A stretch of 64,000 nt of DNA, taken from the NCBI RefSeq assembly GCF_900096965.1, contig NZ_FMYM01000002.1, positions 186,001 through 250,000 of the forward strand, read 5' to 3'. The notes under the pieces were generated by a model. It was not told where the DNA came from. It searched no databases and saw nothing but the letters and a program-made list of their open reading frames with translations. The stretch is from Shouchella lonarensis (lineage in GTDB: Bacteria > Bacillota > Bacilli > Bacillales > Bacillaceae_D). Of the stretch, positions 8,473-16,894 are shown piece by piece (position 1 is the first letter of the stretch; each line of letters opens with the position of its first letter). The position numbers and the translations under genes are program-made.

Positions 8473-9158
8473 GGTAAATAAACCTCGCGCATCACATCCT
8501 CAATCGACTTGCCTTCAGAAATACGCATTTCCTCTGTATCAAATGTTTTCAACACACGACCGTCATCAAGAAAGATCACTTTGTCAATTAAATGTTCAAT
8601 GTCTTTAATTTCATGTGTTGTAATAATCACACCACGATCTTCAAGGAAGCCACTAGAAAATAAGTTAGAAATTTGTTCACGGCTAAAAATGTCAATCCCG
8701 GAAAACGGTTCATCCATTAAAATATATTTTACATCAAGTGATAAACCGAGTAACAAATTTACTTTTGCTGTATTTCCTTTTGATAGGTCGGAGATTTTCG
8801 TTCTCCGGTCTAATTTGAAAAACGACAGCAACTCATTTGCGCGTGTATCATTCCAGCTTTTATAAAAATCACGCATGAAGGTGATCGCTTGATCAATCGT
8901 CATTGAGGGTGGCATCGGAATCGCATCTGGAATGAACGTAATGACTTCATAACTTTTAGCTTGTAATGGTTGTCCGTCAATTGTAACGGTGCCGCTACTT
9001 TTTGGTGTTAAGTTTGTAATGATTTTCAGCATCGTTGTTTTGCCGACACCGTTAATCCCAATGAGACAAGTCATTTCCCCAGGGTGTGCGGTAAAGGAAA
9101 CGTCATGAAGTACTTTTTTCCGACCATATTTCTTTGAGACGTTTTTCACTTCAATCAT
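8469..9158 (-). CDS. ABC transporter ATP-binding protein, YtrB-like
   Basis: Nucleotide-binding subunit, 229 residues. Walker A is GINGVGKTTM near residue 36. The signature is the variant LSKGNTAKV in place of LSGGQ, as often seen in YtrB/BcrA-type ATPases. Walker B is YILMDEPFSGID and the switch His is in ITTHEIKD. It drives the two permeases encoded either side. Its start overlaps the GntR gene by 8 bases and its stop overlaps the downstream permease, so expression is tightly coupled. Confidence 0.9.
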   Translation of the reverse strand: MIEVKNVSKKYGRKKVLHDVSFTAHPGEMTCLIGINGVGKTTMLKIITNLTPKSSGTVTIDGQPLQAKSYEVITFIPDAIPMPPSMTIDQAITFMRDFYKSWNDTRANELLSFFKLDRRTKISDLSKGNTAKVNLLLGLSLDVKYILMDEPFSGIDIFSREQISNLFSSGFLEDRGVIITTHEIKDIEHLIDKVIFLDDGRVLKTFDTEEMRISEGKSIEDVMREVYLP

Positions 9159-9531
9159 GAGAGGTATCCTCCTTGTAATAACGTTCTTTCGTCATGTTCA
9201 TTAATTCATTAAATGGCACTTGAATGGGGCGGATGGAGGCGATAAAAGCGTCGATTGCCTCTTCAATGAGCTCTTGTCTAACAGCATGTAATACACGCTC
9301 GTCCTCTGTGACCCGGCTCGGGCGATTACGCTCTGTATAAATCAACTGTTGCTCCTCCATTTCTTTGTACGCGCGTTGGGCTGTATTTGGATTAATTTTC
9401 AAGGTCGCGCCAAGTTCACGTCGGGAGGGGATCTCTTGTCCAGCTTGAAGTTGTCCCGTAGCAATTTGCTCTTTGAAGTGGCGAATGACTTGTACATACA
9501 CAGGCTCTCTCGTGTTGAATGATATGCTCAT
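9151..9531 (-). CDS. GntR-family regulator, YtrA subfamily
   Basis: Short GntR regulator, 126 residues: N-terminal winged helix (EPVYVQVIRHFKEQIATG, then IPSRRELGATLKINPNTAQRAY) and only a short helical C-terminal tail, the hallmark of the YtrA subgroup. The ATG at 9531 has a GGAAGGAGATCGAG leader; the 39-residue extension upstream overlaps the previous gene and is rejected. It is the third gene of the operon it probably represses, an embedded autoregulatory position. Likely operators are the repeated ATACA/TGTAT elements at the promoter near 11590-11640. Confidence 0.87.
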   Translation of the reverse strand: MSISFNTREPVYVQVIRHFKEQIATGQLQAGQEIPSRRELGATLKINPNTAQRAYKEMEEQQLIYTERNRPSRVTEDERVLHAVRQELIEEAIDAFIASIRPIQVPFNELMNMTKERYYKEDTSHD

Positions 9532-9559
9532 CTCGATCTCCTTCCTGTCTTGTATGTGA

Positions 9560-10741
9560 CTATAGTTCGTCTTCTCCAAAAGTAATGGATAAGCCCAAAG
9601 ACACATTCGAGAGTTTTCCGTGGTAGCGCACGGCGCCTGTATTGACATCGATCACATATAGATGACCGTCCCCAACGTCATTTGATGTGTTGTTTTCGTA
9701 CGAATCAAGATTTAATACATACATCAATCCATCTTTGATGAGGAAGTCCGTATTGTATGCCTCTGAGAGTGTAATGTCGGTTGTGATGCTTTCATGAAAT
9801 GTTTTATTCACGATGTTGTATACGTCTACTTGGAATTGATCTTCTGTTGAGACGGCATAGAGCATGTCGTTAAAGGTGAGAAGGCGGTCAATAATGCCGT
9901 TCTCTCCTTCTTGTTCGAGAAAGAACGACGTGTTTGCGGTGGCGTCATAACCTGCAATACGACTTGTTTCTTCCTGATCAATCAAAAACCAGGCAGTTGG
10001 TGTCGGGGTAGGTGAAAGCCCATGTAACGAAATGTAACTGTCTGTTCCTTGTGTTTCCGCGATGTCATCTAACATTGTTGTCGAGGAAGTAAGCACTTGT
10101 TTATCCATGTCAATATTTAATAAGACGTTACTGTTCATGTCTGTTTGATGGTCGTATACATCTAAGATAGCGTAAAGATGGTTGTTTACCATCTCTAAGT
10201 TTTGGACATACGAAAGACTGGTATCACCAGGTAAATCAACAGTCACTGAAAAATGTGTCTCTGCCTCAGTCTCTTTTTGCAGCAAAGCCAAGTCAATTTG
10301 TGCACTGCTGTTATCAAATTCATCAAACCATCCTTCTGTTATGTTAGCAATAACTACCGCATCATCTGTTTCAAGAGGTGTCGCATTGGCTCCTCCATAC
10401 TGGAAAGGGCGCATGAAGTTGCGATAACGGTTTTGCAGTGATTGCATGTGCGAATCGTATTGCTGGTCTAATTTTTCTTGCCAAGAAATAGGATTCTCTG
10501 AAAAAGTGAGTGTACCGTCGTTAAAAGCGATTGTACCGTTACTAGTATCTTCGTGTGATTCCACGTTTAGCTGAAGGTCTTTCAGCAGGCTGTTATCTCC
10601 AGCAACTGTTTCAAATTGTAGTTTCTTCGCGTCAAGCACTTGCTTGTCGCTCACTGTGACATATAAAATTGTAATGACAATTGAAGCAAAGGCAACGAGA
10701 AGAAAACTCGGCCAGTAGCGTTTCAATGCAAAAGGTTTCAT
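9560..10741 (-). CDS. Membrane-anchored extracytoplasmic protein of the ABC operon, function unknown
   Basis: A 393-residue protein with one N-terminal membrane anchor (about residues 12-32, SFLLVAFASIVITILYVTV). It has no lipobox and a large acidic exterior domain. From about residue 165 it shows repeated strand-turn units (NHLYAILDVYD, DMLYAVSTEDQ, DGLMYVLNLDS, DGHLYVIDVNTG) that suggest a beta-propeller-like fold; this is an inference. It abuts the upstream permease stop with no gap and precedes the GntR gene. It may be an extracellular sensor or accessory subunit of the transporter. I do not recognise a named family. Confidence 0.75.
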   Translation of the reverse strand: MKPFALKRYWPSFLLVAFASIVITILYVTVSDKQVLDAKKLQFETVAGDNSLLKDLQLNVESHEDTSNGTIAFNDGTLTFSENPISWQEKLDQQYDSHMQSLQNRYRNFMRPFQYGGANATPLETDDAVVIANITEGWFDEFDNSSAQIDLALLQKETEAETHFSVTVDLPGDTSLSYVQNLEMVNNHLYAILDVYDHQTDMNSNVLLNIDMDKQVLTSSTTMLDDIAETQGTDSYISLHGLSPTPTPTAWFLIDQEETSRIAGYDATANTSFFLEQEGENGIIDRLLTFNDMLYAVSTEDQFQVDVYNIVNKTFHESITTDITLSEAYNTDFLIKDGLMYVLNLDSYENNTSNDVGDGHLYVIDVNTGAVRYHGKLSNVSLGLSITFGEDEL

Positions 10742-11566
10742 CTATACCGTCACCTTCCTTTTCAAAAGATAGAGATTGAGTGGTGTATAAAAAATTAATG
10801 TGAAGATCGTCACACCTAGGTGGATCAATACAGATTCTGAAGGATACAAGGAAAACTGATTTGCCACTAAGTAAGGTGCAACGTGTAAGAAGATGAAACA
10901 AACTGCCAGGATGGCGCCAAAGAAAAAGCCTTTTAAACGAAAACACCGTTCGAACAAAATGATACTAAAAACAACGGTGACGAAAGTGAACCCAAGGGTA
11001 TAATAAGCGAAAAAGAGGAGGGCTTCTGCTGGTAATAACAATGGGAAAACGCCTTCTTCAGTAAAACTTGCTAAAGACACAGTATCATACAGGGTTTCTG
11101 GAACCATCACAGCGATCATTTTTGCACCAATAAAGAAAATGACAATTTGCAATGCCAACAGTCCGAAAACAAGGAGCATGATCGTCGATAACTTCGCAAA
11201 ATAGATCGGTGCGCGCGTTGTCGGTAGGAGCAGAAGCCGATGAATGAAGGCGTGTTTACCAAACCAATCCCGGTACCAAATTAAAATCATATAAAGAAGC
11301 AAAACAGCAATGGAGACCATAATTGGGTAGTAAAACCATGGCTCACGTAGAAATCCATTTGGACTACTCATATAGAATTCTTCGTGTGTGCTTGCGGCTT
11401 TCAAGCTAATGCTTTTTTCTCGTGCAAACTGTGTAAGTTCTTTCATAAACTGATTTGCGCCAAACCAGATCGCGCTCAATTGTCCAATGAGTACGAGCCC
11501 CATAAGACCAACATATATTTTCCAAACACGACTTAATTCGAAATGAACAAGTTTAAAATAGGACAA
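10742..11566 (-). CDS. ABC-2-type permease of the YtrA-type operon (proximal permease)
   Basis: Integral membrane protein of about 274 residues with six predicted hydrophobic segments, first gene of the operon. The N-terminal SYFKLVHFELSRVWKIYVGL parallels the distal permease. I choose the TTG at 11566, which has GAGG 8 bases upstream inside a near-perfect AGAGGTGATC anti-SD match; the in-frame GTG at 11584 has no ribosome binding site. It ends exactly where the anchored protein begins. A long extracellular loop lies around residues 35-85. Confidence 0.8.
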   Translation of the reverse strand: MSYFKLVHFELSRVWKIYVGLMGLVLIGQLSAIWFGANQFMKELTQFAREKSISLKAASTHEEFYMSSPNGFLREPWFYYPIMVSIAVLLLYMILIWYRDWFGKHAFIHRLLLLPTTRAPIYFAKLSTIMLLVFGLLALQIVIFFIGAKMIAVMVPETLYDTVSLASFTEEGVFPLLLPAEALLFFAYYTLGFTFVTVVFSIILFERCFRLKGFFFGAILAVCFIFLHVAPYLVANQFSLYPSESVLIHLGVTIFTLIFYTPLNLYLLKRKVTV

Positions 11567-11623
11567 AAAGATCACCTCTATCACAAAATGTATGTATTAA
11601 ACGATTCATACACGATAATCTGT

Positions 11624-11653
11624 ATTATAAAGTTCATACAGACGTCATGTCAA
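11624..11653 (-). promoter_or_regulatory. SigA promoter of the YtrA-type ABC operon with repeated ATACA elements
   Basis: On the minus strand, TTGACA (11653-11648) and TATAAT (11629-11624) are separated by 18 bp, a near-consensus promoter that would need repression. TTCATACA occurs twice (11605-11612 and 11633-11640). TGTAT at 11621-11625 forms an inverted repeat with ATACA at 11636-11640 across the -10. These are candidate operators for the embedded GntR regulator. Confidence 0.7.
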
Positions 11654-11806
11654 CCCTTTTTTAATATAAAAATGATAAAACGTGGGAAATGAAAGACGTC
11701 AAATATATTTTTTTTAGAAATTCTACAACATCACATAGGGTTTTTTAGTTTTTTGTCGTAGAATATATAGTAAGGAGACTTTATTTTGTGTTAGGGAGGC
11801 GGTTCA

Positions 11807-12652
11807 ATGGTGAATCAAGGACATGGAATGCATAAGGAGGTTACGTTTAGGACATCAGAACATCGGAATGTCGCAATTTTTCTTGACTATGATAATGTGT
11901 ACTGGACGTTGATGAATCGTTATAATCATAATCCGAATCATGAAGAACTAGAAAAGAATTTATTTTATCGCTTGTGGGAACGTTATGGACAAGACCAAGT
12001 GCGCGCGTTTCGGGCTTATGCAGACTTTCAGCGGATTCGTTCGAATTTAACTGATTTACAGAAACAGCGGGTACAGATTCGTCATGTATACTCTAATGAC
12101 AAGGAAGGCGACTCTCGTAAAAACTCATCTGACATTGAGCTTTGTATTGATGCCATTGAGAGTACGTATAAAGATGAGAATATTTCTTGTTATGTATTTG
12201 TGACAGCTGATAGTGATATGGTGCCAATTATGAGTCGATTGATGTTTAAAGGAAAACGGGTCGAGCTATATTATTTATCTGAAGCAGCACCAAAGCATAC
12301 AGATATAACAAATTACTCCCATTACAGCGAGGATTTAAGGGAATTTTTACAGCTTGAGGTCAAAGAATATGACTTAGCTGCTTATAAAATGGAAGCGCTT
12401 CGTTTTATTGAAGAGTGGGAAAGTCGTTTTGGTGCAGGGAACGAATTGTACTTAGGTGCACCGTGGCTTCGGAATCAATTTTCTCTTAAATTTGCGATGC
12501 CTGCCAATGCTGCGAGTGAGCTCATTGATTTATTGAAAGTTGAGCGGCTCATTGGAACGGAAAATAAAGAGTTACGAAATGGTGATGTGAAACCGAGTTT
12601 GGCACTGACGGAATTAGGACGTGCATGGATCGCGCCCTTACAGAACGTCTAA
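11807..12652 (+). CDS. NYN-domain (PIN-like RNase fold) protein
   Basis: A 281-residue cytoplasmic protein. The N-terminal NYN domain (about 20-165) shows the conserved acidic residues of this nuclease fold: IFLDYDN near residues 25-30, NSSDIELCIDA near 107 and FVTADSDMVP near 132. The C-terminal part (about 190-280) looks like a winged-helix module (APWLRNQFSLKF, ASELIDLLKVERLI), the LOTUS/OST-HTH-like arrangement often paired with NYN. Probably an RNA-processing or RNA-degrading enzyme, substrate unknown. A GGGAGGCGG site precedes the ATG. Monocistronic, followed by a terminator. Confidence 0.85.
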   Translation: MVNQGHGMHKEVTFRTSEHRNVAIFLDYDNVYWTLMNRYNHNPNHEELEKNLFYRLWERYGQDQVRAFRAYADFQRIRSNLTDLQKQRVQIRHVYSNDKEGDSRKNSSDIELCIDAIESTYKDENISCYVFVTADSDMVPIMSRLMFKGKRVELYYLSEAAPKHTDITNYSHYSEDLREFLQLEVKEYDLAAYKMEALRFIEEWESRFGAGNELYLGAPWLRNQFSLKFAMPANAASELIDLLKVERLIGTENKELRNGDVKPSLALTELGRAWIAPLQNV

Positions 12653-12663
12653 GTTGATGATCA

Positions 12664-12707
12664 CATAAGGTGTTTTCCAACAAGAAACGGGTGGAGAACA
12701 CCTTATG
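12664..12707 (+). terminator. Terminator after the NYN gene
   Basis: Arms at 12664-12678 and 12693-12707 pair over 15 bp with one G-U. A T-rich stretch follows from 12716. Confidence 0.65.
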
Positions 12708-12765
12708 TATGTAGACTTTTTTGTGTGGCATCTTTTTTTATTCTCGTATTGTCGAATTTTAAGGG

Positions 12766-12883
12766 TTGACTTGTTGTTATGTCTTTCTTTATGATATAGG
12801 TAAGTAACCTATTCGCTACTATTCGCTAAAAAATGAATGCGTTAGACAAATTCGTTATAAGGCCAAGGAAATACCTTGACCTT
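12766..12883 (+). other. Intergenic promoter plus hairpin: possible small RNA or leader
   Basis: The 375-base gap before the GNAT gene holds TTGACT (12766-12771), an 18-bp spacer and TATGAT (12790-12795). About 60 bases on, a stem of AAGGCCAAGG and CCTTGACCTT (12859-12868 and 12874-12883) is followed by TTTCT. Between them, CTATTCGCTA occurs twice in tandem. The element would make a transcript of about 85 nt if the hairpin terminates, or an attenuated leader for the downstream GNAT. Confidence 0.4.
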
Positions 12884-13027
12884 TTCTATGTATTGTTAGA
12901 GTGGGGGAGAAACGTCCTCACCTCTCTTTCGTGTATGTTCTCTTGAAAGCGATTACGTGCTAGTGCGTCTAGGATAAGAGAATCAAAGGCGCAAAAAGTG
13001 TGCGAATGGGGACCTGTGGAGAGGGGA

Positions 13028-13567
13028 ATGTTTGTGATTGTTGTTGATGAACGATTGTATTTACGCAAATTGATGTCTGATGATTTAAAACGCTTTTGGG
13101 AACTTGGGTATAAAGAAGAGGCACCGGAATGGAAACAGTGGGACGCGCCATACTTCCCCCATCGTACGATGTCTTATGAACAACTACTGGAAAAGAAAGA
13201 AACTTATGTTGACCAAGACGACTTTTACGGGATTTTTGTCGATGATGTGCTGATCGGTATCGTTTCTTATTACTGGGAATATGAGCCTTCTCGGTGGCTG
13301 GAAACAGGCATTTTGATTTATGATCCAGTTAACCGTGGAAGTGGCATTGGGTTACGTGCCTTGCGTGCATGGATTGACTATGTATTTAAAGCAGTACCGG
13401 TGGTGGAACGGGTTGGGTTTACAACGTGGTCTGGCAATAAACCGATGATGCGTGTAGGGGAAAAACTTGGGATGACGCTGGAAGGCCGGATGCGGAAATG
13501 CCGTTTTTACAATGGTGTATATTATGACTCAATTCGTTATGGGGTATTACGGGAAGAATGGTTGTAA
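13028..13567 (+). CDS. GNAT-family N-acetyltransferase
   Basis: Acetyl-CoA-dependent acetyltransferase of the RimJ/RimL-like group, about 179 residues. The acceptor-side N-terminus is ERLYLRKLMSDDLKRFW. The acetyl-CoA-binding segment is DPVNRGSGIGLRALRAWIDY, in place of the usual RGxGxG/A, and a typical GEKLGMTLEGRMRKCRFYNG follows. The substrate cannot be told from sequence. The ATG at 13028 has GGAG 6 bases upstream; the GTG at 13034 is equally well placed, and the upstream in-frame start at 12998 lacks a site. Confidence 0.8.
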   Translation: MFVIVVDERLYLRKLMSDDLKRFWELGYKEEAPEWKQWDAPYFPHRTMSYEQLLEKKETYVDQDDFYGIFVDDVLIGIVSYYWEYEPSRWLETGILIYDPVNRGSGIGLRALRAWIDYVFKAVPVVERVGFTTWSGNKPMMRVGEKLGMTLEGRMRKCRFYNGVYYDSIRYGVLREEWL

Positions 13568-13627
13568 AAGTCAGTGTCGCGCGTTTCCTAATCTGATTTT
13601 TGACGACTAATGAAAGGAAGGTGGGAT

Positions 13628-15082
13628 ATGCATACTGTTTTAATTGCGGATCGCGATCCATTAGAAAGATCAGGTTTAAAGTGGTTGTTTGGGCGCTCAC
13701 CACTCGTGTGCCAATCTGTGCACGAAGCTGGTGATGTCGCATCGCTTTTATCATTGTTAGAAAATGAGCAACCGACAATCGTATGTTTAGAGTTTGATAT
13801 GCTGTCTTCAGATGATTGGTCTCATGTGAAAAAGGTGCTTGCGCATTACGAGCCAATTGTATTGGCACTATCTGCGGAAGCAACATATGCAACTGCGATG
13901 CGCGCGTTAGATATTCAAGCAATTGATTTGTTTATCAAGCCGCTGTCATTTGAGCAATTTCAGCGGAGATTCCATCAGTTACAGGAGGTGGCACGTCAAA
14001 AGCAGCCTGTACATGCACGTGTCATCGAAAAAGATGATGTGTTTAAAAAAGATGCACTGCCAGTGCATGCATTGTTATTATTATCAACAGATCATGGCGA
14101 TGTGGATCGGATTGTTGTTTTTTTGCGTCAATATGGAGAAGGCGCATTGGCAACGGTGATTGCGCAACAAGATCATGTCGTGTTGTTATTTTCTGATAAA
14201 CCTGTGGCGCCATTGGATCAATTGGGACAACGATTTGTGTTTGATTGGGGACAGTGCCATCAGTCACAACTAAGTGTCATTCTTTATGAAGATCCACCTG
14301 AAGGCACGTCATTGGATGAAATGTATGTGCAAGCGAAAGCGCATTGCATGCAAACGTTTTATCAAGGCTTTCAGCAAGTCATTTCTGTGAGGAGAACACT
14401 TAAATTTCGTAAGATTGACCCATTGTTATCAGCTGAAGCGCAACGAGAATGGGTTGAAATGCTTGACGAAGGTGCGTTAGCCCCGATCAAAGCATGGTTG
14501 TATGAAACGTTTTTGCCGTCCTCTGACGGAGATATTCATCCAGAGCTTGTACGTATTCAACTGACAAGTGTGCTCGCGCAAGTTCGACGGTTTATGATCC
14601 AACAACGCATGGACGAAGCACGGTTAGAACGGGCTTACCATGAAATGTTTGAGCATATTTTGCATGGGAAGGTTTTATCGAGGATTGTACAAGCGTTTAT
14701 TTTATTTATTTCACAACTACTGGAAGCGCAAGCAGAAAAGCCATCGATGACAGATGTGATCGAGCAAGCGGTTGCATTTATTGATCGGTCGTATACGCAA
14801 AGTGACCTGTCGTTAAAAGATGTGGCTCAGTATGTCGGGCGCAACCCGAGTTATTTGAGTGCGCTCCTCTCAGCAAATCGGCAGTCTTTTCGTGACCTGG
14901 TCGTTCAACGTCGGATTGAAAAAGCGAAGGAACTGTTGGCGAATGAACCGTGTTCTATTCGTGAAGTTGCTTTACGTAGCGGTTTAAAAGAGGCAAATTA
15001 TTTAAGTCGTATCTTCAAAAAAGAAGTAGGTCTCACACCGAGTGCATTCCGGCAGCAACAGAGGATCAAATTAAAAGCTTAA
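13628..15082 (+). CDS. AraC-type regulator with degenerate receiver domain, next to hut genes
   Basis: A 484-residue transcription factor: N-terminal receiver-like domain (1-120), a middle region without a recognised domain, and a C-terminal AraC/XylS double HTH (about 385-480; SLKDVAQYVGRNPSYLS and SIREVALRSGLKEANYLSR). In the receiver the phospho-Asp position reads Glu (IVCLEFDML against the usual LVxLDxxMP) and the acidic pair reads DRD, while the Ser (ALSAEA) and Lys (LFIKPLS) remain. It may therefore be phosphorylation-independent. The ATG at 13628 is chosen because the AAAGGAAGGTGG site lies between it and the in-frame ATG at 13610. It sits 141 bases upstream of hutU on the same strand, so it is likely the hut regulator (inference). 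Confidence 0.85.
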   Translation: MHTVLIADRDPLERSGLKWLFGRSPLVCQSVHEAGDVASLLSLLENEQPTIVCLEFDMLSSDDWSHVKKVLAHYEPIVLALSAEATYATAMRALDIQAIDLFIKPLSFEQFQRRFHQLQEVARQKQPVHARVIEKDDVFKKDALPVHALLLLSTDHGDVDRIVVFLRQYGEGALATVIAQQDHVVLLFSDKPVAPLDQLGQRFVFDWGQCHQSQLSVILYEDPPEGTSLDEMYVQAKAHCMQTFYQGFQQVISVRRTLKFRKIDPLLSAEAQREWVEMLDEGALAPIKAWLYETFLPSSDGDIHPELVRIQLTSVLAQVRRFMIQQRMDEARLERAYHEMFEHILHGKVLSRIVQAFILFISQLLEAQAEKPSMTDVIEQAVAFIDRSYTQSDLSLKDVAQYVGRNPSYLSALLSANRQSFRDLVVQRRIEKAKELLANEPCSIREVALRSGLKEANYLSRIFKKEVGLTPSAFRQQQRIKLKA

Positions 15083-15223
15083 TTGCGATATAAAATGCTA
15101 TTTTGGTATTGTTTTGCTCAGGAAAAACAAAATGAATCATCAAAATCAAAATAGGAACCGTCTATGCGGGTCACTCCCCTTCTTCTATACTAAAGCTAAC
15201 ATATAGGAGGAGGGGATTTTTTT

Positions 15224-16894
15224 ATGACCACAAAAAAGAAAGTGACATTGTATAAAGGAAGTGAACTAAACACGAAAGGCTGGGTCCAAGAGGCAGCGTT
15301 ACGGATGTTAGCCAATAACTTGCAAGACGATGTCGCGGAAAATCCAGCCGATTTGGTCGTTTATGGTGGCATCGGGAAAGCAGCACGAAACTGGGAGAGC
15401 TATGAAGCGATTGTCAAGACATTGAAGCGACTTGAAAACGATGAAACATTACTTGTGCAATCGGGGAAGCCCGTTGTCGTATTTAAAACACATGCAGATG
15501 CGCCACGTGTACTTTTGGCGAACTCAAATTTAGTACCAGCTTGGGCGAATTGGGACCATTTTCATGAACTTGATCAAAAAGGGCTGATGATGTACGGGCA
15601 AATGACGGCAGGAAGCTGGATTTATATTGGTAGTCAAGGCATTGTCCAAGGGACGTATGAGACATTCGCGGAGCTCGGGCGCCAGCATTTTAACGGCTCA
15701 TTATCCGGGACAATTACCGTCACTGCGGGTCTCGGTGGTATGGGTGGCGCGCAACCGCTGGCGGTGACAATGAATGAAGGCGTTTGCATGGCAATTGAGG
15801 TGGACGAGGAGCGGATTGACCGTCGCATTGAAACAAAGTATTTAGATTGTAAAGTATATACGTTAGCGGAAGCGATTGAAAAAGCAGAGGCGGCAAAAGC
15901 CGAAAAACGTGCGCTATCCATTGGTTTGCTTGGCAATGCAGCCGAAATATTGCCGCAAATGATTGATGTCGGTTTCCAGCCAGATGTATTAACAGACCAA
16001 ACGTCGGCGCACGATCCATTAAATGGCTACCTTCCTGTGGGAATGACACTTACGGAGGCCGCAGCGGCTCGGCAAAATGAGCCGGATGTGCTCATTGCCA
16101 AAGCGAAGCAAAGCATGGCAACCCATGTAAAAGCCATGCTTGTGATGCAGGAAAAAGGTGCGATTACTTTTGACTACGGTAACAATATTCGCCAAGTTGC
16201 CCTCGATGAAGGGGTAAAAGATGCGTTTGCTTTCCCTGGCTTTGTCCCAGCGTATATTCGTCCACAATTTTGTGAAGGGAAAGGGCCGTTCCGCTGGGTC
16301 GCGTTGTCTGGGGATCCAGAAGATATTCGCAAAACAGATGAAGCAATTTTGGAGATGTTTGCGGATAACGAAGGATTGTGCAAGTGGATTCGGATGGCGC
16401 AAGAGAAAATTGCGTTCCAAGGTTTGCCGTCGCGTATTTGTTGGTTAGGCTACGGTGATCGCGCTCGTTTTGGAAAGCGTTTAAATGACATGGTTGCGGC
16501 TGGAGAATTAAAAGCACCGATTGTCATTGGTCGTGATCATCTTGATTCCGGTTCTGTTGCTTCACCAAACCGCGAAACAGAAGCGATGAAAGATGGAAGT
16601 GACGCAGTGGCAGACTGGCCGATTTTGAATGCGTTGATCAATAGTGTTGGTGGGGCAAGTTGGGTGTCGTTGCATCACGGTGGCGGTGTCGGTATGGGTT
16701 ACTCGCTCCACTCGGGCATGGTCATTGTTGCCGATGGAACAAAAGAAGCAGAAAAACGACTTGAGCGTGTGCTGACAACGGATCCTGGTATGGGCGTTGT
16801 GCGTCATGCGGATGCCGGATATGAGCTGGCACAAGAGACAGCGAGACGAACGGGGATGGATATGCCAATGTTGGCAAAGGAGGATGCAAAATGA
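15224..16894 (+). CDS. hutU: Urocanate hydratase
   Basis: Converts urocanate to 4-imidazolone-5-propanoate, the second step of histidine degradation, with a tightly bound NAD+. Length 556, normal for the family. Visible signatures are the NAD-binding [13 protein letters not shown] near residue 170, YLPVGMTL and the C-terminal [13 protein letters not shown] motif. The ribosome binding site AGGAGGAGGGG lies just upstream. It overlaps hutI by 4 bases (ATGA). No hutH (histidase) lies in this cluster, so urocanate must come from a histidase encoded elsewhere or from outside. Confidence 0.97.
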   Translation: MTTKKKVTLYKGSELNTKGWVQEAALRMLANNLQDDVAENPADLVVYGGIGKAARNWESYEAIVKTLKRLENDETLLVQSGKPVVVFKTHADAPRVLLANSNLVPAWANWDHFHELDQKGLMMYGQMTAGSWIYIGSQGIVQGTYETFAELGRQHFNGSLSGTITVTAGLGGMGGAQPLAVTMNEGVCMAIEVDEERIDRRIETKYLDCKVYTLAEAIEKAEAAKAEKRALSIGLLGNAAEILPQMIDVGFQPDVLTDQTSAHDPLNGYLPVGMTLTEAAAARQNEPDVLIAKAKQSMATHVKAMLVMQEKGAITFDYGNNIRQVALDEGVKDAFAFPGFVPAYIRPQFCEGKGPFRWVALSGDPEDIRKTDEAILEMFADNEGLCKWIRMAQEKIAFQGLPSRICWLGYGDRARFGKRLNDMVAAGELKAPIVIGRDHLDSGSVASPNRETEAMKDGSDAVADWPILNALINSVGGASWVSLHHGGGVGMGYSLHSGMVIVADGTKEAEKRLERVLTTDPGMGVVRHADAGYELAQETARRTGMDMPMLAKEDAK

